Positions 1 through 8,189 are shown, numbered from the stretch's first letter. The stretch: DNA of 64,000 bases from Metabacillus niabensis (GCF_020524345.1 NZ_JAIVLH010000020.1:49403-113402), one strand, 5' to 3'. Numbers and translations are program-made. The notes: generated from the letters alone by a model not told the origin.

Positions 1-190
1 ATTATTATTATCCGGGAACTACGATTAGAAAGATAGCTGACATACAAGAGAAATAAGAAATAAATGAAAGTTAACCTGTACGCTTATAAAAAACTAAGTT
101 TAGCTTTTCCTATCCTATCTCGAGAAAATTTTTCCATTATAAAAAAAGCCGAAAACATTTTAATTATCTTTAAAATGAACGATATATATA

Positions 191-1966
191 ATGAGAAAAT
201 TTATGGGGGAACTGAATTTGGAGAAGAAATTTAAGGTCAACTGGCACAGTATATCAATTAAGATGATGATATTACTTACTATTATCATTGTGTTTTCAGT
301 ATCAACGATTGGGTTAACTAGTTATTACATTGCGAAAAATCAACTAACTAAAGCTGGGAAGCAAGAGCTTTATCACATTGTGAAAAGTTCTCTAGCTACA
401 CTAGAATCAATAAATCACCAAGTGGAAAGTGGTCACTTAACGATAGAAGAAGGTAAAGAGGAAGCCAGGTTGCTATTAAGTGGACCAAAACTGAAGAATG
501 GGGAACATGATTATAAAAAATCTCATTTTTTATATAAAGGAGAAGGCTATATCCTCGGCTATGATGCAAACTTTTCTTCACAAGTTCACCCTAGTAATCC
601 AGTAGGGGATATTCCTAAGGACACAACAAACCGTGAAAAAATGGTTAAAGGTTCATTAGCTTCTAATATCGAAGACCGGTATGTATATTTTGATGATTTG
701 AACGATGAAACCGGTGAAATGAGAAAAAAAATATCTTATATGGAGCATTTCGAGCCATGGGATTGGTACGTGGGTCTAACTGTGTATGAAGATGAATTTT
801 ATGAAGGGCTGGAAGTTGTAAAATATATCATTTTATTTGGTACTTTAGTTATTATCATAATAAGTATATCAGTATTTTACATGGCGATAAGGAAGAAAAT
901 ATCTTTATTGAAAGAAGTTGCACTCTCATCGATAAATATTGCAAATGGACAGATTCAGGCTACAAATCTTTTAGAATCAAGAGATGAAATTGGTCAACTT
1001 GCAGGTGCTTATAATAAAATGTCGAATCAGCTTCTTGAATTAGTACAAAGCGTAAAAAGTACTAGTTCACACCTGCTTGATTCAGCAACAGAGCTTTCTG
1101 CCGTATCTGAACAAACTTTAGCCAGCAGTGAAGAAATTGGAACAGCGATCTCGGAAATTTCTTTAGGAACACAAGAGCAAGCAAGTGATCTGGAAAACAT
1201 TAATCATAGTGTAGAAACATTGACTCTCTCCATTGATTCAATAAATCAACAAAGTGATATTATAAAAGATGTTACAGGGAAATCTGAAATATTATCGAAC
1301 GAGGGAAATAAAATCGTTTTATCATTGAGACAATCGAATGCTGCTTCTTTAGAAGCGTCAGAGAAAATAAATACAGGCGTAAAAAGTCTATATGATAAGA
1401 CTCAGGAAATCCACCATATTATGCAAACAATTGAAAACATTGCGGCTGAAACAAATTTACTCGCATTAAATGCTAGTATTGAAGCAGCTCGAGCTGGGGA
1501 GCATGGAAAAGGCTTTTCTGTTGTCGCAAATGAAATACGAAAGCTTGCTGAACAGTCTAAGCAAGCAACATATCAAGTTCGAGGTGTAGTGGAAACTATT
1601 GCTGCTGAAACAAGAAATACCGTAGAAATTGTAGAACAAACCATGATGACATCAACTAAATTAAATGATGATGTTTTAGAAACCCAAGATAAATTTGAAC
1701 AACTATCAAAATCAATTATTGAAACTGTCTCAGCACTAGGTATCTTAAATGATGAAATTGTGAATATTACCAATCAGACTTCGCTGATAGGAGAAGGAAT
1801 TCAAAGTTCATCGGGTGTTTCTGAACAGACTGCTGCATCTGTTGAGGAAATTAGTTCTTCAATTGACGAACAAAACCATGCGATAGGACAGGTAGCAAAA
1901 TCAGCTGAGCATTTAAATGTCATGAATAAAGAACTTGATGACATGTTAAGGAAATATCGAATATAA
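191..1966 (+). CDS. Methyl-accepting chemotaxis protein with Cache sensor domain
   Basis: Membrane chemoreceptor that should signal through CheW/CheA to the flagellar motor. Transmembrane segments lie near residues 24-46 and 211-232, and the 165-residue extracellular stretch between them looks like a single Cache domain. A HAMP linker follows (about 233-285), then a long coiled-coil signalling domain. Its hairpin tip around residues 416-440 carries the highly conserved [20 protein letters not shown] core. The ligand cannot be read from the sequence. No Shine-Dalgarno sequence precedes the ATG at 191; a TTG at 218 sits about 8 bases after GGGGG and may be the true start, giving [11 protein letters not shown]. 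The gene stands alone and is followed by a terminator. Confidence 0.93.
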   Translation: MRKFMGELNLEKKFKVNWHSISIKMMILLTIIIVFSVSTIGLTSYYIAKNQLTKAGKQELYHIVKSSLATLESINHQVESGHLTIEEGKEEARLLLSGPKLKNGEHDYKKSHFLYKGEGYILGYDANFSSQVHPSNPVGDIPKDTTNREKMVKGSLASNIEDRYVYFDDLNDETGEMRKKISYMEHFEPWDWYVGLTVYEDEFYEGLEVVKYIILFGTLVIIIISISVFYMAIRKKISLLKEVALSSINIANGQIQATNLLESRDEIGQLAGAYNKMSNQLLELVQSVKSTSSHLLDSATELSAVSEQTLASSEEIGTAISEISLGTQEQASDLENINHSVETLTLSIDSINQQSDIIKDVTGKSEILSNEGNKIVLSLRQSNAASLEASEKINTGVKSLYDKTQEIHHIMQTIENIAAETNLLALNASIEAARAGEHGKGFSVVANEIRKLAEQSKQATYQVRGVVETIAAETRNTVEIVEQTMMTSTKLNDDVLETQDKFEQLSKSIIETVSALGILNDEIVNITNQTSLIGEGIQSSSGVSEQTAASVEEISSSIDEQNHAIGQVAKSAEHLNVMNKELDDMLRKYRI

Positions 1967-2006
1967 AGGAATAGAAAACGTAAAAATCGTAAAAGGAATC
2001 TTTTAA

Positions 2007-2038
2007 AAAAGGCAAGCTGATTGACAGTTTGCCTTTTT
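2007..2038 (+). terminator. Rho-independent terminator of the chemoreceptor gene
   Basis: GGCAAGCTG and CAGTTTGCC form a stem with one G-U pair, a five-base loop and a following TTTTT run. Confidence 0.8.
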
Positions 2039-2125
2039 CTGATCACCCAAAATTTATGTTATATCAAATGCTAAAAACAGTAGTGTCATGATGAGAAAAA
2101 CCACCATTTTTTCCATATGAAAGCA

Positions 2126-2151
2126 CAAAAAAACCGGTGAAAACCGGTTTT
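2126..2151 (-). terminator. Terminator of the ytxH-like gene
   Basis: On the minus strand AAAACCGG pairs with CCGGTTTT and the stem is followed by a T run. It starts at the stop codon of the gene. Confidence 0.75.
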
Positions 2152-2708
2152 ATCTTCCAAGTTCACCTGGTATTTTGCTGGTTTTATATTCTGATGAAGA
2201 GTTGTTAAAGCGAGTACTATTGTTTGAAGTAGAATCGCTATTCATGTTGCCATTTGATCCGTTATTGTTTTCATCCACAACTTCTTCACCAGCTTCCTTT
2301 ACCTTTCCGCCGATGTCTTTAAGGTCGGAAGTAGCTTCTTTGGCAGAAGAAAGAATTTCAGTTGACCCCTCTTTGACTTGGTTGACCTGGCCGACAATAT
2401 CGTCATTTACCTTTTCATATAAGTTTTGAGCATCATTGATGGCTTCCTTCAAAATAGATACAGCTGATTTCATTCGATCTTGCAAGTCGTTTTTTACTCC
2501 GGATGGATCATTTTTCACTTGTCCAACCATTTCCATTGTGGAGTCTTTCATACTCTTCGTATTGGAAGCGACTTTCTGTCTAGTGGTTGAGTCAAGCATG
2601 GCTAGTGCTCCGCCAATTACTGCGCCCAATACCATTCCTTTAACTAGCTTTCCGTTCTTTTCTTCTTCGTTTGATGTGACATTCGAATATGAAACTGCTT
2701 GTGTCATA
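2150..2708 (-). CDS. YtxH-like general stress protein
   Basis: A protein of about 185 residues. The N-terminal part (about 20-45) has the glycine-rich hydrophobic segment GMVLGAVIGGALAMLD typical of the YtxH/gas-vesicle-like family. A long polar helical region without cysteines follows, then an Asn/Ser-rich tail (about 145-175). The function of the family is not established; in B. subtilis members are general stress proteins. The longer reading beginning MIF is unlikely because its ATG abuts GGGAG. The ATG giving MTQAVSYS, eight bases after GGGAG, is the better start. A sigma-B-like promoter lies upstream. Confidence 0.82.
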
Positions 2709-2755
2709 AAAATCATCTCCCTATACTAATTTGATAGATGGTATTAGTTTTTTCT

Positions 2756-2779
2756 TTCCCGTTTTTTTTCTGTTTAAAC
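2756..2779 (-). promoter_or_regulatory. Candidate sigma-B promoter of the ytxH-like gene
   Basis: On the minus strand GTTTAA (2774-2779) is followed after 12 bases by CGGAAA (2756-2761). This is close to the sigma-B pattern GTTTAA-N12-14-GGGWAW, with one mismatch in the -10 element, and lies about 50 bases before the start codon. Confidence 0.5.
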
Positions 2780-2917
2780 TTTTAGTGCCATGAAGATGTG
2801 TGTTCGTCTTTAACAAAAGACGCTTTTCCTTTTTAGATAGATTGATGGAAATGAATTTTTGAAGGATATTGTGCTTGAAGAGAGAATGGTTATTTAGAAA
2901 AGTAAAGGAGAGAAACT

Positions 2918-3076
2918 ATGGATGCTATTGGAGCTATTTTACTTATTTTATTTTTCGTTCTTGTAGTTTATTTGATCTCAAGAGTTGCTCACTTTTTTAA
3001 CGATACGAAAAATAGGTTAAATATGATAGAAAAGAAGTTAGATGAAATAAAAGAGAACCTTTCTAAAAAGAATTGA
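2918..3076 (+). CDS. Small single-pass membrane protein (52 aa)
   Basis: Not recognised with certainty. The 52 codons follow a clear AAAGGAGAG site seven bases before the ATG. Residues 4-23 are a strongly hydrophobic helix (AILLILFFVLVVYLI) and residues 28-52 are a charged amphipathic helix rich in Lys and Glu (MIEKKLDEIKENL). This layout recalls the DUF4083-type small proteins of Bacillus, an assignment made only from the layout. It is transcribed divergently from the ytxH-like gene and may share its envelope or stress context. Confidence 0.65.
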   Translation: MDAIGAILLILFFVLVVYLISRVAHFFNDTKNRLNMIEKKLDEIKENLSKKN

Positions 3077-3141
3077 CAAATTGTATGTTCTTGAAAAATT
3101 GAGAGAGAGAGGGGGTGGAAAATCTAGTAGTTGCACGAGTG

Positions 3142-3175
3142 AAAAAAAGGGTAAATTCCATACCAGAACTTACCC
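3142..3175 (-). terminator. Terminator overlapping the stop codon of the GNAT gene
   Basis: On the minus strand GGGTAAGTTC pairs with GAATTTACCC (one mismatch) around a seven-base loop, followed by seven T. The TAA stop codon of the acetyltransferase is inside the 5' arm. Confidence 0.75.
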
Positions 3176-3628
3176 AAGTTTCTTTGTCATATAAACGCTA
3201 TTCGGGTCTTCCTTGTAGTCTGAAAAGGGTTCACAATCTTTAAATCCGAAATCTGCATATAGTTTTCTTGCCGGTTCAAATGCAGCCATTGATCCCGTCT
3301 CTAAACTCAGTTGTTTATAACCTCGCTTTTTGGCTTCGTCAAGGATATGCTGGAGAATTCTTCGGGCAACGCCCTTTCGCAGATATGAGGATGAAGTTCT
3401 CATTGATTTAATCTCACCATGAGAACTGTCGAGTTCTTTGAGTGCTCCCATTCCAGCTAATTCAGAACCTTCCCATGCGGTCCAAAATGTAATATTTGGT
3501 TGTCTTAGCTTTTCTATGTTTAAAGCATGGATGCTTTCAGGGGGAGAATTCAACGTCATACCATGAAGGTGCTCCCTTATTAATTCTGCTACTTTAACTC
3601 CAGTTAAATCATCTTTTTTTATCTCCAT
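3170..3628 (-). CDS. GNAT family N-acetyltransferase
   Basis: A 152-residue single-domain acetyltransferase using acetyl-CoA. The acetyl-CoA loop is visible as MRTSSSYLRKGVARRIL (about 76-92), with the R-K-G-V-A pattern of motif A, followed by a LSLETGSMAAFEPARKLYADFGF region typical of motif B. The substrate is unknown. The ATG follows GGAGG at eight bases. It stands alone between its own terminator and a divergent polysaccharide deacetylase. Confidence 0.88.
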   Translation of the reverse strand: MEIKKDDLTGVKVAELIREHLHGMTLNSPPESIHALNIEKLRQPNITFWTAWEGSELAGMGALKELDSSHGEIKSMRTSSSYLRKGVARRILQHILDEAKKRGYKQLSLETGSMAAFEPARKLYADFGFKDCEPFSDYKEDPNSVYMTKKLG

Positions 3629-3790
3629 AAAAAAACCTCCAATTAGACTATAAAGGTTAACCCATTATCCTTTCAATGATGATGTGAGAAAATATGACGA
3701 TAGTAAATTAAAGCAACCAACTTTTTATTGTATCAATTATGCTAAAATACCAAGGGTTATATATTAGCCTTTGAAAGAAAGGAAACACAG

Positions 3791-4489
3791 ATGAAAAAGA
3801 AATTACTATTTTTAGGAATTGGATTTTTGTTCATAGTTCTTTTATTCGCAGGAACTTTTAAAGTTACAAAATTAAGAACCTTTCAATTTTTTGGAGGCTT
3901 AACATACCAAGTTGAAACGGAAAACAAGGTTCTTGCTTTAACATTTGACGACGGTCCGACAAAGAATGTGAATCAGATTCTGCCTTTATTAGATAAATAC
4001 AAGGCAAAGGCTACTTTTTTTCTTATTGGAAATGATATTGAAAAATACCCTGAAGAAGCAAAAAAATTGGTGGAAGCAGGGCATCAAATTGGAAATCACA
4101 CCTTTTCACACAAAAGAATGGTTTTAAAATCTCCCGCTTTTATTAAAGAAGAAATTGAAAAAACTGATGAGTTGATTAGAAAATCTGGATATAAGAGTGA
4201 AATTGACTTTCGACCTCCCTATGGGAAAAAATTTGTGGGATTACCTTATTATTTAAAAAAGCACAACAGAGAAACTATTATGTGGTCTCTAGAACCGGAT
4301 ACATATTACACAAGTGCTGATGAGAAAGTAAAATATGTAGTAGAGAACATTAAACCAGGATCTATTATCTTGCTGCATCCAATGTACGACCAAACAGGTG
4401 GGGAAATGCAAGCGATTGAAGATATTTTAAGAGAACTTACGAAAGAAGGGTATAAATTTGTGACTGTGGATGAGCTTCAAGAATTATGA
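3791..4489 (+). CDS. Membrane-anchored polysaccharide deacetylase (NodB domain)
   Basis: Carbohydrate esterase family 4 protein, expected to remove N-acetyl groups from peptidoglycan or another cell-surface glycan. An N-terminal hydrophobic segment (about 4-22) acts as signal anchor or signal peptide. The NodB motifs are all present: TFDDGPT (motif 1, catalytic and metal Asp), HTFSH (motif 2, metal His), RPPYG (motif 3) and a late LLHP (motif 5). At 232 residues it is a minimal CE4 protein without extra binding domains. The ATG follows GAAAGGAAAC. It is monocistronic; the exact substrate cannot be predicted. Confidence 0.9.
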   Translation: MKKKLLFLGIGFLFIVLLFAGTFKVTKLRTFQFFGGLTYQVETENKVLALTFDDGPTKNVNQILPLLDKYKAKATFFLIGNDIEKYPEEAKKLVEAGHQIGNHTFSHKRMVLKSPAFIKEEIEKTDELIRKSGYKSEIDFRPPYGKKFVGLPYYLKKHNRETIMWSLEPDTYYTSADEKVKYVVENIKPGSIILLHPMYDQTGGEMQAIEDILRELTKEGYKFVTVDELQEL

Positions 4490-4928
4490 GGTAAGAAATA
4501 AATTGATCTATCTTTAGCCTTTTCGTTTGGAAATATATAGTTGGTAAAACAAGGATGATTGTTGTATAGGCATGTATCTCTTTTTCCTTATTAAAGTGAA
4601 CAGGGCACTAGAGGGGGAAAGGAAGCAAATTCAGGTGTCTAACTAAAAAAGTAGAGTGTAATAAATTCAGTATTTTTTGTTAGAAACAATGAGGCAAACA
4701 GATGTTTATGTTAAAGATTACTTTTTCTTTTTAAGGGGTAGCTTTTAGCTTAATGAACGATATTCAACCCTAGGGCGCTTTTCTGCAACAATGAAAAGTG
4801 CTTATTTAGGTTAAGAAAGTATAGAAAATGAAGTAAATTGTGAATTAAGCAGAAGGAGAATAAAATAACCTACCGGTTGTACATTCTGTTGCTTGAATGA
4901 TAAATAATGTATTTATGAAGCAATAGAA
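4490..4928 (+). other. Intergenic region, no gene seen
   Basis: AT-rich stretch without a credible reading frame. The only structure I see is a hairpin at 4775-4801 (GCGCTTTTC with GAAAAGTGC, one G-U pair) followed by a short T-rich stretch. It may be a weak terminator, although no gene ends near it. Confidence 0.5.
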
Positions 4929-5000
4929 TTGACATACTTATTGTTTCAATGTATTATTGACCTATCAAACATTGACGTATCAATTATTGATGTATCAACT
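4929..5000 (+). promoter_or_regulatory. Promoter and three tandem 15-bp operators of the MarR operon
   Basis: A sigma-A promoter TTGACA (4929-4934), 17-base spacer, TATTAT (4952-4957). Immediately downstream and overlapping the -10 are three head-to-tail 15-base repeats at 4956-4970, 4971-4985 and 4986-5000. Each contains the palindromic core TTGA-N4-TCAA (TTGACCTATCAA, TTGACGTATCAA, TTGATGTATCAA). A repressor bound here would cover the transcription start, so autorepression by the MarR protein encoded next is the simplest reading. Confidence 0.8.
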
Positions 5001-5021
5001 TTATAGAAGGAGGTTATGCCG

Positions 5022-5477
5022 ATGACTATTTGTTCCGTCCGTTTGCAGATTTTCTTGGAGTTGCAGGCTGTGAATAAGGAGCTCTGCTCAAAGTTTGAGT
5101 CATGCTTAGGAGCAAGCCCTTCTCGTGTGGAGATTCTTCATTATTTATTGCAGCATGAGGAAGTTACCCAATCAGCATTGCAAGGGGAAGTCAATATCGA
5201 TGCCGCCGCTGTTACCAGACATTTAAAGCAACTTGAAGCTGCCGGTACGATTGTGCGCTATAAGAAGTCAGATGATCAGCGAGCTACATGGGTGAAGCTG
5301 GAGGAAGAAGCGAAGCGTCACATTAAGCAATCATATCAGGAAAAAAGTCAGTTTGTGAATGAGACTCTTGCTGGCTTTACAGAAGCAGAGCTAGAACAAT
5401 TTTTGCGGATGCTGAACAAAGTCAGGCTAAATGTGTCCAGTGTCACCAAAAATCAACTAGGAGGAGAAAACAAATGA
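5022..5477 (+). CDS. MarR family transcriptional regulator
   Basis: A 151-residue winged-helix regulator. The recognition helix region DAAAVTRHLKQLEAAG (about 65-80) and the wing RYKKSDDQRATWVKL are clear. The ATG at 5022 is preferred over the ATG at 5016 because GGAGG (5009-5013) is only two bases from the latter but eight from the former. Its stop overlaps the start of the nitroreductase gene by four bases (ATGA), so the two are translationally coupled. With a nitroreductase and an ABM monooxygenase downstream it probably senses quinones or other electrophiles, as MhqR or YodB do in B. subtilis. A cysteine lies close to the N terminus (MTICSV) and two more near residues 25 and 31 (ELCSKFESCLG). 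Confidence 0.9.
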   Translation: MTICSVRLQIFLELQAVNKELCSKFESCLGASPSRVEILHYLLQHEEVTQSALQGEVNIDAAAVTRHLKQLEAAGTIVRYKKSDDQRATWVKLEEEAKRHIKQSYQEKSQFVNETLAGFTEAELEQFLRMLNKVRLNVSSVTKNQLGGENK

Positions 5478-6118
5478 ACCAAACACCTATATACAATAAA
5501 GAAGCTTTTCTACAAATCGTACAGGATCGCCGTGCCATCCGCACGTATGATGAAAATGTGAAAATCAGTCAAGAAGAAATGTACGAAATACTCACAGCTG
5601 CAACTAAGGCGCCATCATCAGTCAATTTACAGCCTTGGCGTTTTGTTGTTATTGAAAGCCCTGAAGCAAAAGCAAAGCTTGCACCGCTTGCCAAATTCAA
5701 TCAGCAGCAAGTGAAAACATCTTCGGCAGTAATAGCTGTTTTTGCTGATATGAATAACCTTGAGTACTTGGAAGAAATTTATGGAAAAGCGGTAGAGCAT
5801 GGTCTAATGCCTAAAGAAGTAAAAGATCAGCAAGTAACCTCTATTCGTAACCTGCTTTCTGCTATAACGGAGCAGGCAAATAGGGAAACGATTTTAATCG
5901 ATAGTGGTTTAGTATCGATGCAGCTAATGCTGACTGCAAAGGCATATGGTTATGATACATGTCCGATTGGCGGATATGAGAAAGATCAAATTGCAGAAGC
6001 ATTTGATTTGGATAAGGACCGTTATGTTCCAGTCATGCTGCTTTCTATCGGTAAAGCAGTAGATACAGGCTACAAGTCCTATCGTATGCCGGTAGAACAA
6101 ATTACAGAATGGAAATAA
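5474..6118 (+). CDS. Nitroreductase family protein (YodC-like)
   Basis: FMN-dependent NAD(P)H oxidoreductase of 214 residues, expected to reduce nitro compounds or quinones in the cytoplasm. The N-terminal FMN-binding RRAIRTYDENV motif (about 15-25), the APSSVNLQPWRF segment (about 47-58) and the C-terminal YGYDTCPIGGY region match this family. The overall sequence resembles B. subtilis YodC as I recall it. The start overlaps the marR stop by four bases, and AGGAGAAAACAA gives the ribosome binding site. The third gene follows after 13 bases, making a three-gene operon. Confidence 0.9.
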   Translation: MNQTPIYNKEAFLQIVQDRRAIRTYDENVKISQEEMYEILTAATKAPSSVNLQPWRFVVIESPEAKAKLAPLAKFNQQQVKTSSAVIAVFADMNNLEYLEEIYGKAVEHGLMPKEVKDQQVTSIRNLLSAITEQANRETILIDSGLVSMQLMLTAKAYGYDTCPIGGYEKDQIAEAFDLDKDRYVPVMLLSIGKAVDTGYKSYRMPVEQITEWK

Positions 6119-6131
6119 GGAGAGAGAAACT

Positions 6132-6425
6132 ATGATTATCATCCACGCTAGAATGTCAGTTAAATCAGAGAAAAAAGAAGAATTCCTTCAAGAAATCGAA
6201 GCGGTTATGGAGGGGAGCCGTGCAGAAGCTGGTAATAACAGCTACGACCTATTCCAGGATCCAAAAGATGCTAACAGCTTTATTATGGTAGAAAGTTGGA
6301 AGGACATGGAGGCTGTCCAGGCCCATAATGCAAGCAGTCACTTCCAAAAATTCAGCGTAGCTGCTAAGGAGATGCTAAGTGCTCCATTGAATGCGGATGT
6401 TTATCAAGCTGAGAAATTAAATTAA
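6132..6425 (+). CDS. Antibiotic biosynthesis monooxygenase (ABM) domain protein
   Basis: A 97-residue ferredoxin-like ABM protein, probably a dimer. Typical features are the start IIIHARMSVKSEKKEEFLQE, the NSYDLFQDPKDANSF strand-turn and the ESWKDMEAVQAHNASSHF segment with conserved Trp and His. Family members oxidise quinol-like compounds or simply bind them. As the last gene of the marR-nitroreductase operon a role in quinone or electrophile detoxification is likely. AAGGAGAGAGAAACT precedes the ATG, and a terminator follows closely. Confidence 0.88.
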   Translation: MIIIHARMSVKSEKKEEFLQEIEAVMEGSRAEAGNNSYDLFQDPKDANSFIMVESWKDMEAVQAHNASSHFQKFSVAAKEMLSAPLNADVYQAEKLN

Positions 6426-6427
6426 TT

Positions 6428-6463
6428 GAGAAGGATGACCATGACGGTCATCCTTTCTCTATT
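6428..6463 (+). terminator. Terminator of the marR operon
   Basis: GAGAAGGATGACC (6428-6440) pairs with GGTCATCCTTTCTC (6446-6459) with one bulged T and a five-base loop; the T tract is short. Confidence 0.75.
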
Positions 6464-6828
6464 TACACAAACGCTGCAATATGCTATACCCTTAGTTACC
6501 TTCCGACATATTCATGTTAAAGGCCAGATTGTAAAGTAACTCTGATATTGCGTAGTAGATGGAATTTGCGAATTAAACATTCATCTGTGGAGTGTAAACA
6601 GGTATATCCAGGAAGTTAACCTTGTACCTTAAGGGACATCCAATTATATTAGGTAGAAAGACCCTTTAGTCAATCGGAAAGTCTTTACCTGATAGGAGGA
6701 ATATCATGATTTAGGTCTAAATAGCTACACTTAATTGAAAAAAATAAAGGTCAAAAGACTAACCCCTAAATTAGTGCTGCTTGCCTGATTAGCAAGCCAG
6801 ATGTCTCTATATTTCATCAACATATAAA
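6464..6828 (+). other. Intergenic region with small inverted repeats, no gene
   Basis: No credible gene. Besides the repeat tail at 6521-6560, AGGTAGAAAGAC (6651-6662) faces GTCTTTACCT (6681-6690), followed by ATAGGAGGAATATC and then ATG ATT TAG. This is a good ribosome binding site leading into a two-codon frame. GCTTGC/GCAAGC at 6779-6797 is another small hairpin. Confidence 0.5.
6521..6560 (+). repeat. Isolated 3' tail of the dispersed intergenic repeat
   Basis: The stretch AGGCCAGATTGTAAAGTAAC and the following bases to 6560 match the tail seen at 15553-15592 (AGGCCAGATTGTTGAGTAAC then GTATTTCGTAGTAGA). It lacks the hairpin body found in the full copies. Confidence 0.6.
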
Positions 6829-6868
6829 TAAAAAACAAGCCTGTTAGCATTGGCGCTACTAACAGACC
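6829..6868 (-). terminator. Terminator of yidC2
   Basis: On the minus strand CTGTTAG and CTAACAG form a stem enclosing a GCG/CGC-containing loop, and a GCTTGTTTTTT tail follows. Confidence 0.7.
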
Positions 6869-6876
6869 TATTTTTG

Positions 6877-7659
6877 CTATAAGTTCTCCGTTTTAACTGC
6901 TTTGCTTGGTTTTGGCTGGTATATTTTCTTCCCTAACAGGGACTGGAAAATTAAGAATGTCCCACCGACTGCCCAGTATAGAGGGAGTGCTGCCGGAGCA
7001 TTTAGAGAGAACATCACGATCATAAGCGGGGATATGAGCCCCATAATTTTCATTTGAGATTGATTTTGAGTAGGCATATTCGATATCGATACTTTAAATT
7101 GTACATAGTAAACAATCCCAGCAATTGCCGTAATCCAAATATCCGGCTGTCCTAAGCTGAACCATAGGAACGAGTGAGTCGCAATTTCTTCTGAGCCTCT
7201 GATTGCATAGTAAAACCCCATCAAGATCGGCATTTGAATAAGCATGGGAAGACAGCCGATAGAAAGTGGATTAACTCCGTGCTTTTTATATAATCCAAAC
7301 ATTTCCTGCTGTAGCTCTTGTTGTTTTTTCTGGTCCTTGGCAGCCTTAATCTTTTTCTGGATTTCATCCATTTCAGGCTTTAATAAGTCCATCTTTTCCT
7401 TCATATACTGTTGATTTTTATACTGTTTTAACATCAATGGCAACAAAATTAGTCGAATAATCAGTGTAATCAGTATGATTGACAATCCAAAGCTGCCATT
7501 AAATAAATTAGCGATACTATGAATGGCTGATCCAAATGGATGAACAAATACATTTTGAAAAAAACCATCCCCAATTGAGTTCTGTGCAGAACATGCAGAA
7601 AGTACAAAAGCAGATATCATAACTACAATAATAACAATAAGGTTTTTATTTCGTTTCAT
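6877..7659 (-). CDS. yidC: Membrane protein insertase YidC/OxaA family (second copy, YidC2/YqjG type)
   Basis: Inserts and folds membrane proteins, alone or with SecYEG. A lipoprotein signal peptide ends in the lipobox FVLSAC, so the mature protein is lipid-anchored at Cys22. Five transmembrane segments follow. The first conserved one has LIIRLILLPL, whose Arg sits in the hydrophilic groove of the family, and then the charged KNQQYMKEKM cytoplasmic hairpin. The ATG at 7659 (MKRNKNL) is preferred because GGAGGAAGAAAG lies directly before it; a longer reading starting at 7677 would lie across the Shine-Dalgarno. Coming directly after a MifM-like leader, this is the inducible second insertase rather than the SpoIIIJ type. 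Confidence 0.93.
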   Translation of the reverse strand: MKRNKNLIVIIVVMISAFVLSACSAQNSIGDGFFQNVFVHPFGSAIHSIANLFNGSFGLSIILITLIIRLILLPLMLKQYKNQQYMKEKMDLLKPEMDEIQKKIKAAKDQKKQQELQQEMFGLYKKHGVNPLSIGCLPMLIQMPILMGFYYAIRGSEEIATHSFLWFSLGQPDIWITAIAGIVYYVQFKVSISNMPTQNQSQMKIMGLISPLMIVMFSLNAPAALPLYWAVGGTFLIFQSLLGKKIYQPKPSKAVKTENL

Positions 7660-7661
7660 CT

Positions 7662-7707
7662 TTCTTCCTCCAGTCATTTTTCTAAAAATGCTTTTTAAGA
7701 GAAAGAA
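7662..7707 (-). promoter_or_regulatory. Stem-loop sequestering the yidC2 Shine-Dalgarno sequence
   Basis: In the minus-strand mRNA TTCTTTCTC (7699-7707), the last codons of the MifM-like frame, can pair with GAGGAAGAA (7662-7670), which contains the ribosome binding site of yidC2. That is eight Watson-Crick pairs and one G-U pair across a 28-base loop. A ribosome stalled near the end of the leader would melt the stem and expose the site, as known for B. subtilis mifM-yqjG. Confidence 0.75.
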
Positions 7708-7982
7708 TGAAAACTTTCAGAATCGTCATCCGAACTTTCTTTTCTGCGAATATATCTTGCAATCCAACCTAATAATGAGTTAGACATCCATTCATAAATC
7801 TGCAAAGTAGAAGGTGTTGATAAAGTTATATTTACCTTTGAAGACGAGGCACATACTGTTTCGATGAAATCATATTCTACATGCCAAGTCCAAATATATT
7901 TAATCGTTAAGCTCAAAAGAAAGCTAGCATAGAATGTATATATAGTGGAAATATTCATTAAATCCGAAATTATTTCGTACAA
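7695..7982 (-). CDS. mifM: MifM-like translation-arrest leader peptide (YidC activity sensor)
   Basis: A 95-codon frame directly upstream of yidC2, the same length as B. subtilis MifM. Residues about 13-33 are a hydrophobic membrane segment ending in IWTW. The C-terminal part has a W73-I74 pair (LLGWIARYIRR), a basic patch and an acidic cluster D85-D86-D87-S-E89. In B. subtilis MifM, as I recall, arrest depends on residues between about 69 and 89 including a W-I pair and an acidic run. The start is TTG, six bases after AGGGGTG. When YidC activity is low the membrane segment would not be inserted, arrest would persist and yidC2 would be translated. The peptide probably has no role after synthesis. 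Confidence 0.8.
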   Translation of the reverse strand: MYEIISDLMNISTIYTFYASFLLSLTIKYIWTWHVEYDFIETVCASSSKVNITLSTPSTLQIYEWMSNSLLGWIARYIRRKESSDDDSESFHSFS

Positions 7983-8189
7983 ATTTTCACCCCTAAAATG
8001 AGCTGATAAGAGAAGTATAATAAAAGATTAAGTGCAAGGCAATGGAATGAATATCTAAAAAGGGGCTGCGGAATAAACAAAAGATCCTGTAAAATGACAA
8101 GATTATGGGTCCATTTTGTCGAATTCGATTATAAGTATGAGGAAATGTAATTAAACAGACTCAAAAAAAGTGCTTTCCCATTTTTAAAT
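7983..8189 (+). other. Intergenic region, no gene seen
   Basis: AT-rich, lacking a coding frame. It should contain the promoter for the mifM-yidC2 transcript on the minus strand, but I cannot place it with confidence. Confidence 0.4.

Noticed and set aside
120..190. Sigma-D (motility) promoter before the chemoreceptor gene
   Set aside because: GCCGAAAA at 148-155 resembles the -10 element, but no TAAA is at the required 15 bases upstream.
2175..2729. Two plus-strand frames opposite the ytxH-like gene
   Set aside because: Shadows of the real minus-strand gene; no ribosome sites.
2805..2833. CGTCTTT/AAAGACG hairpin with T-rich tail
   Set aside because: No gene ends upstream on the plus strand, so I could not assign it as a terminator.
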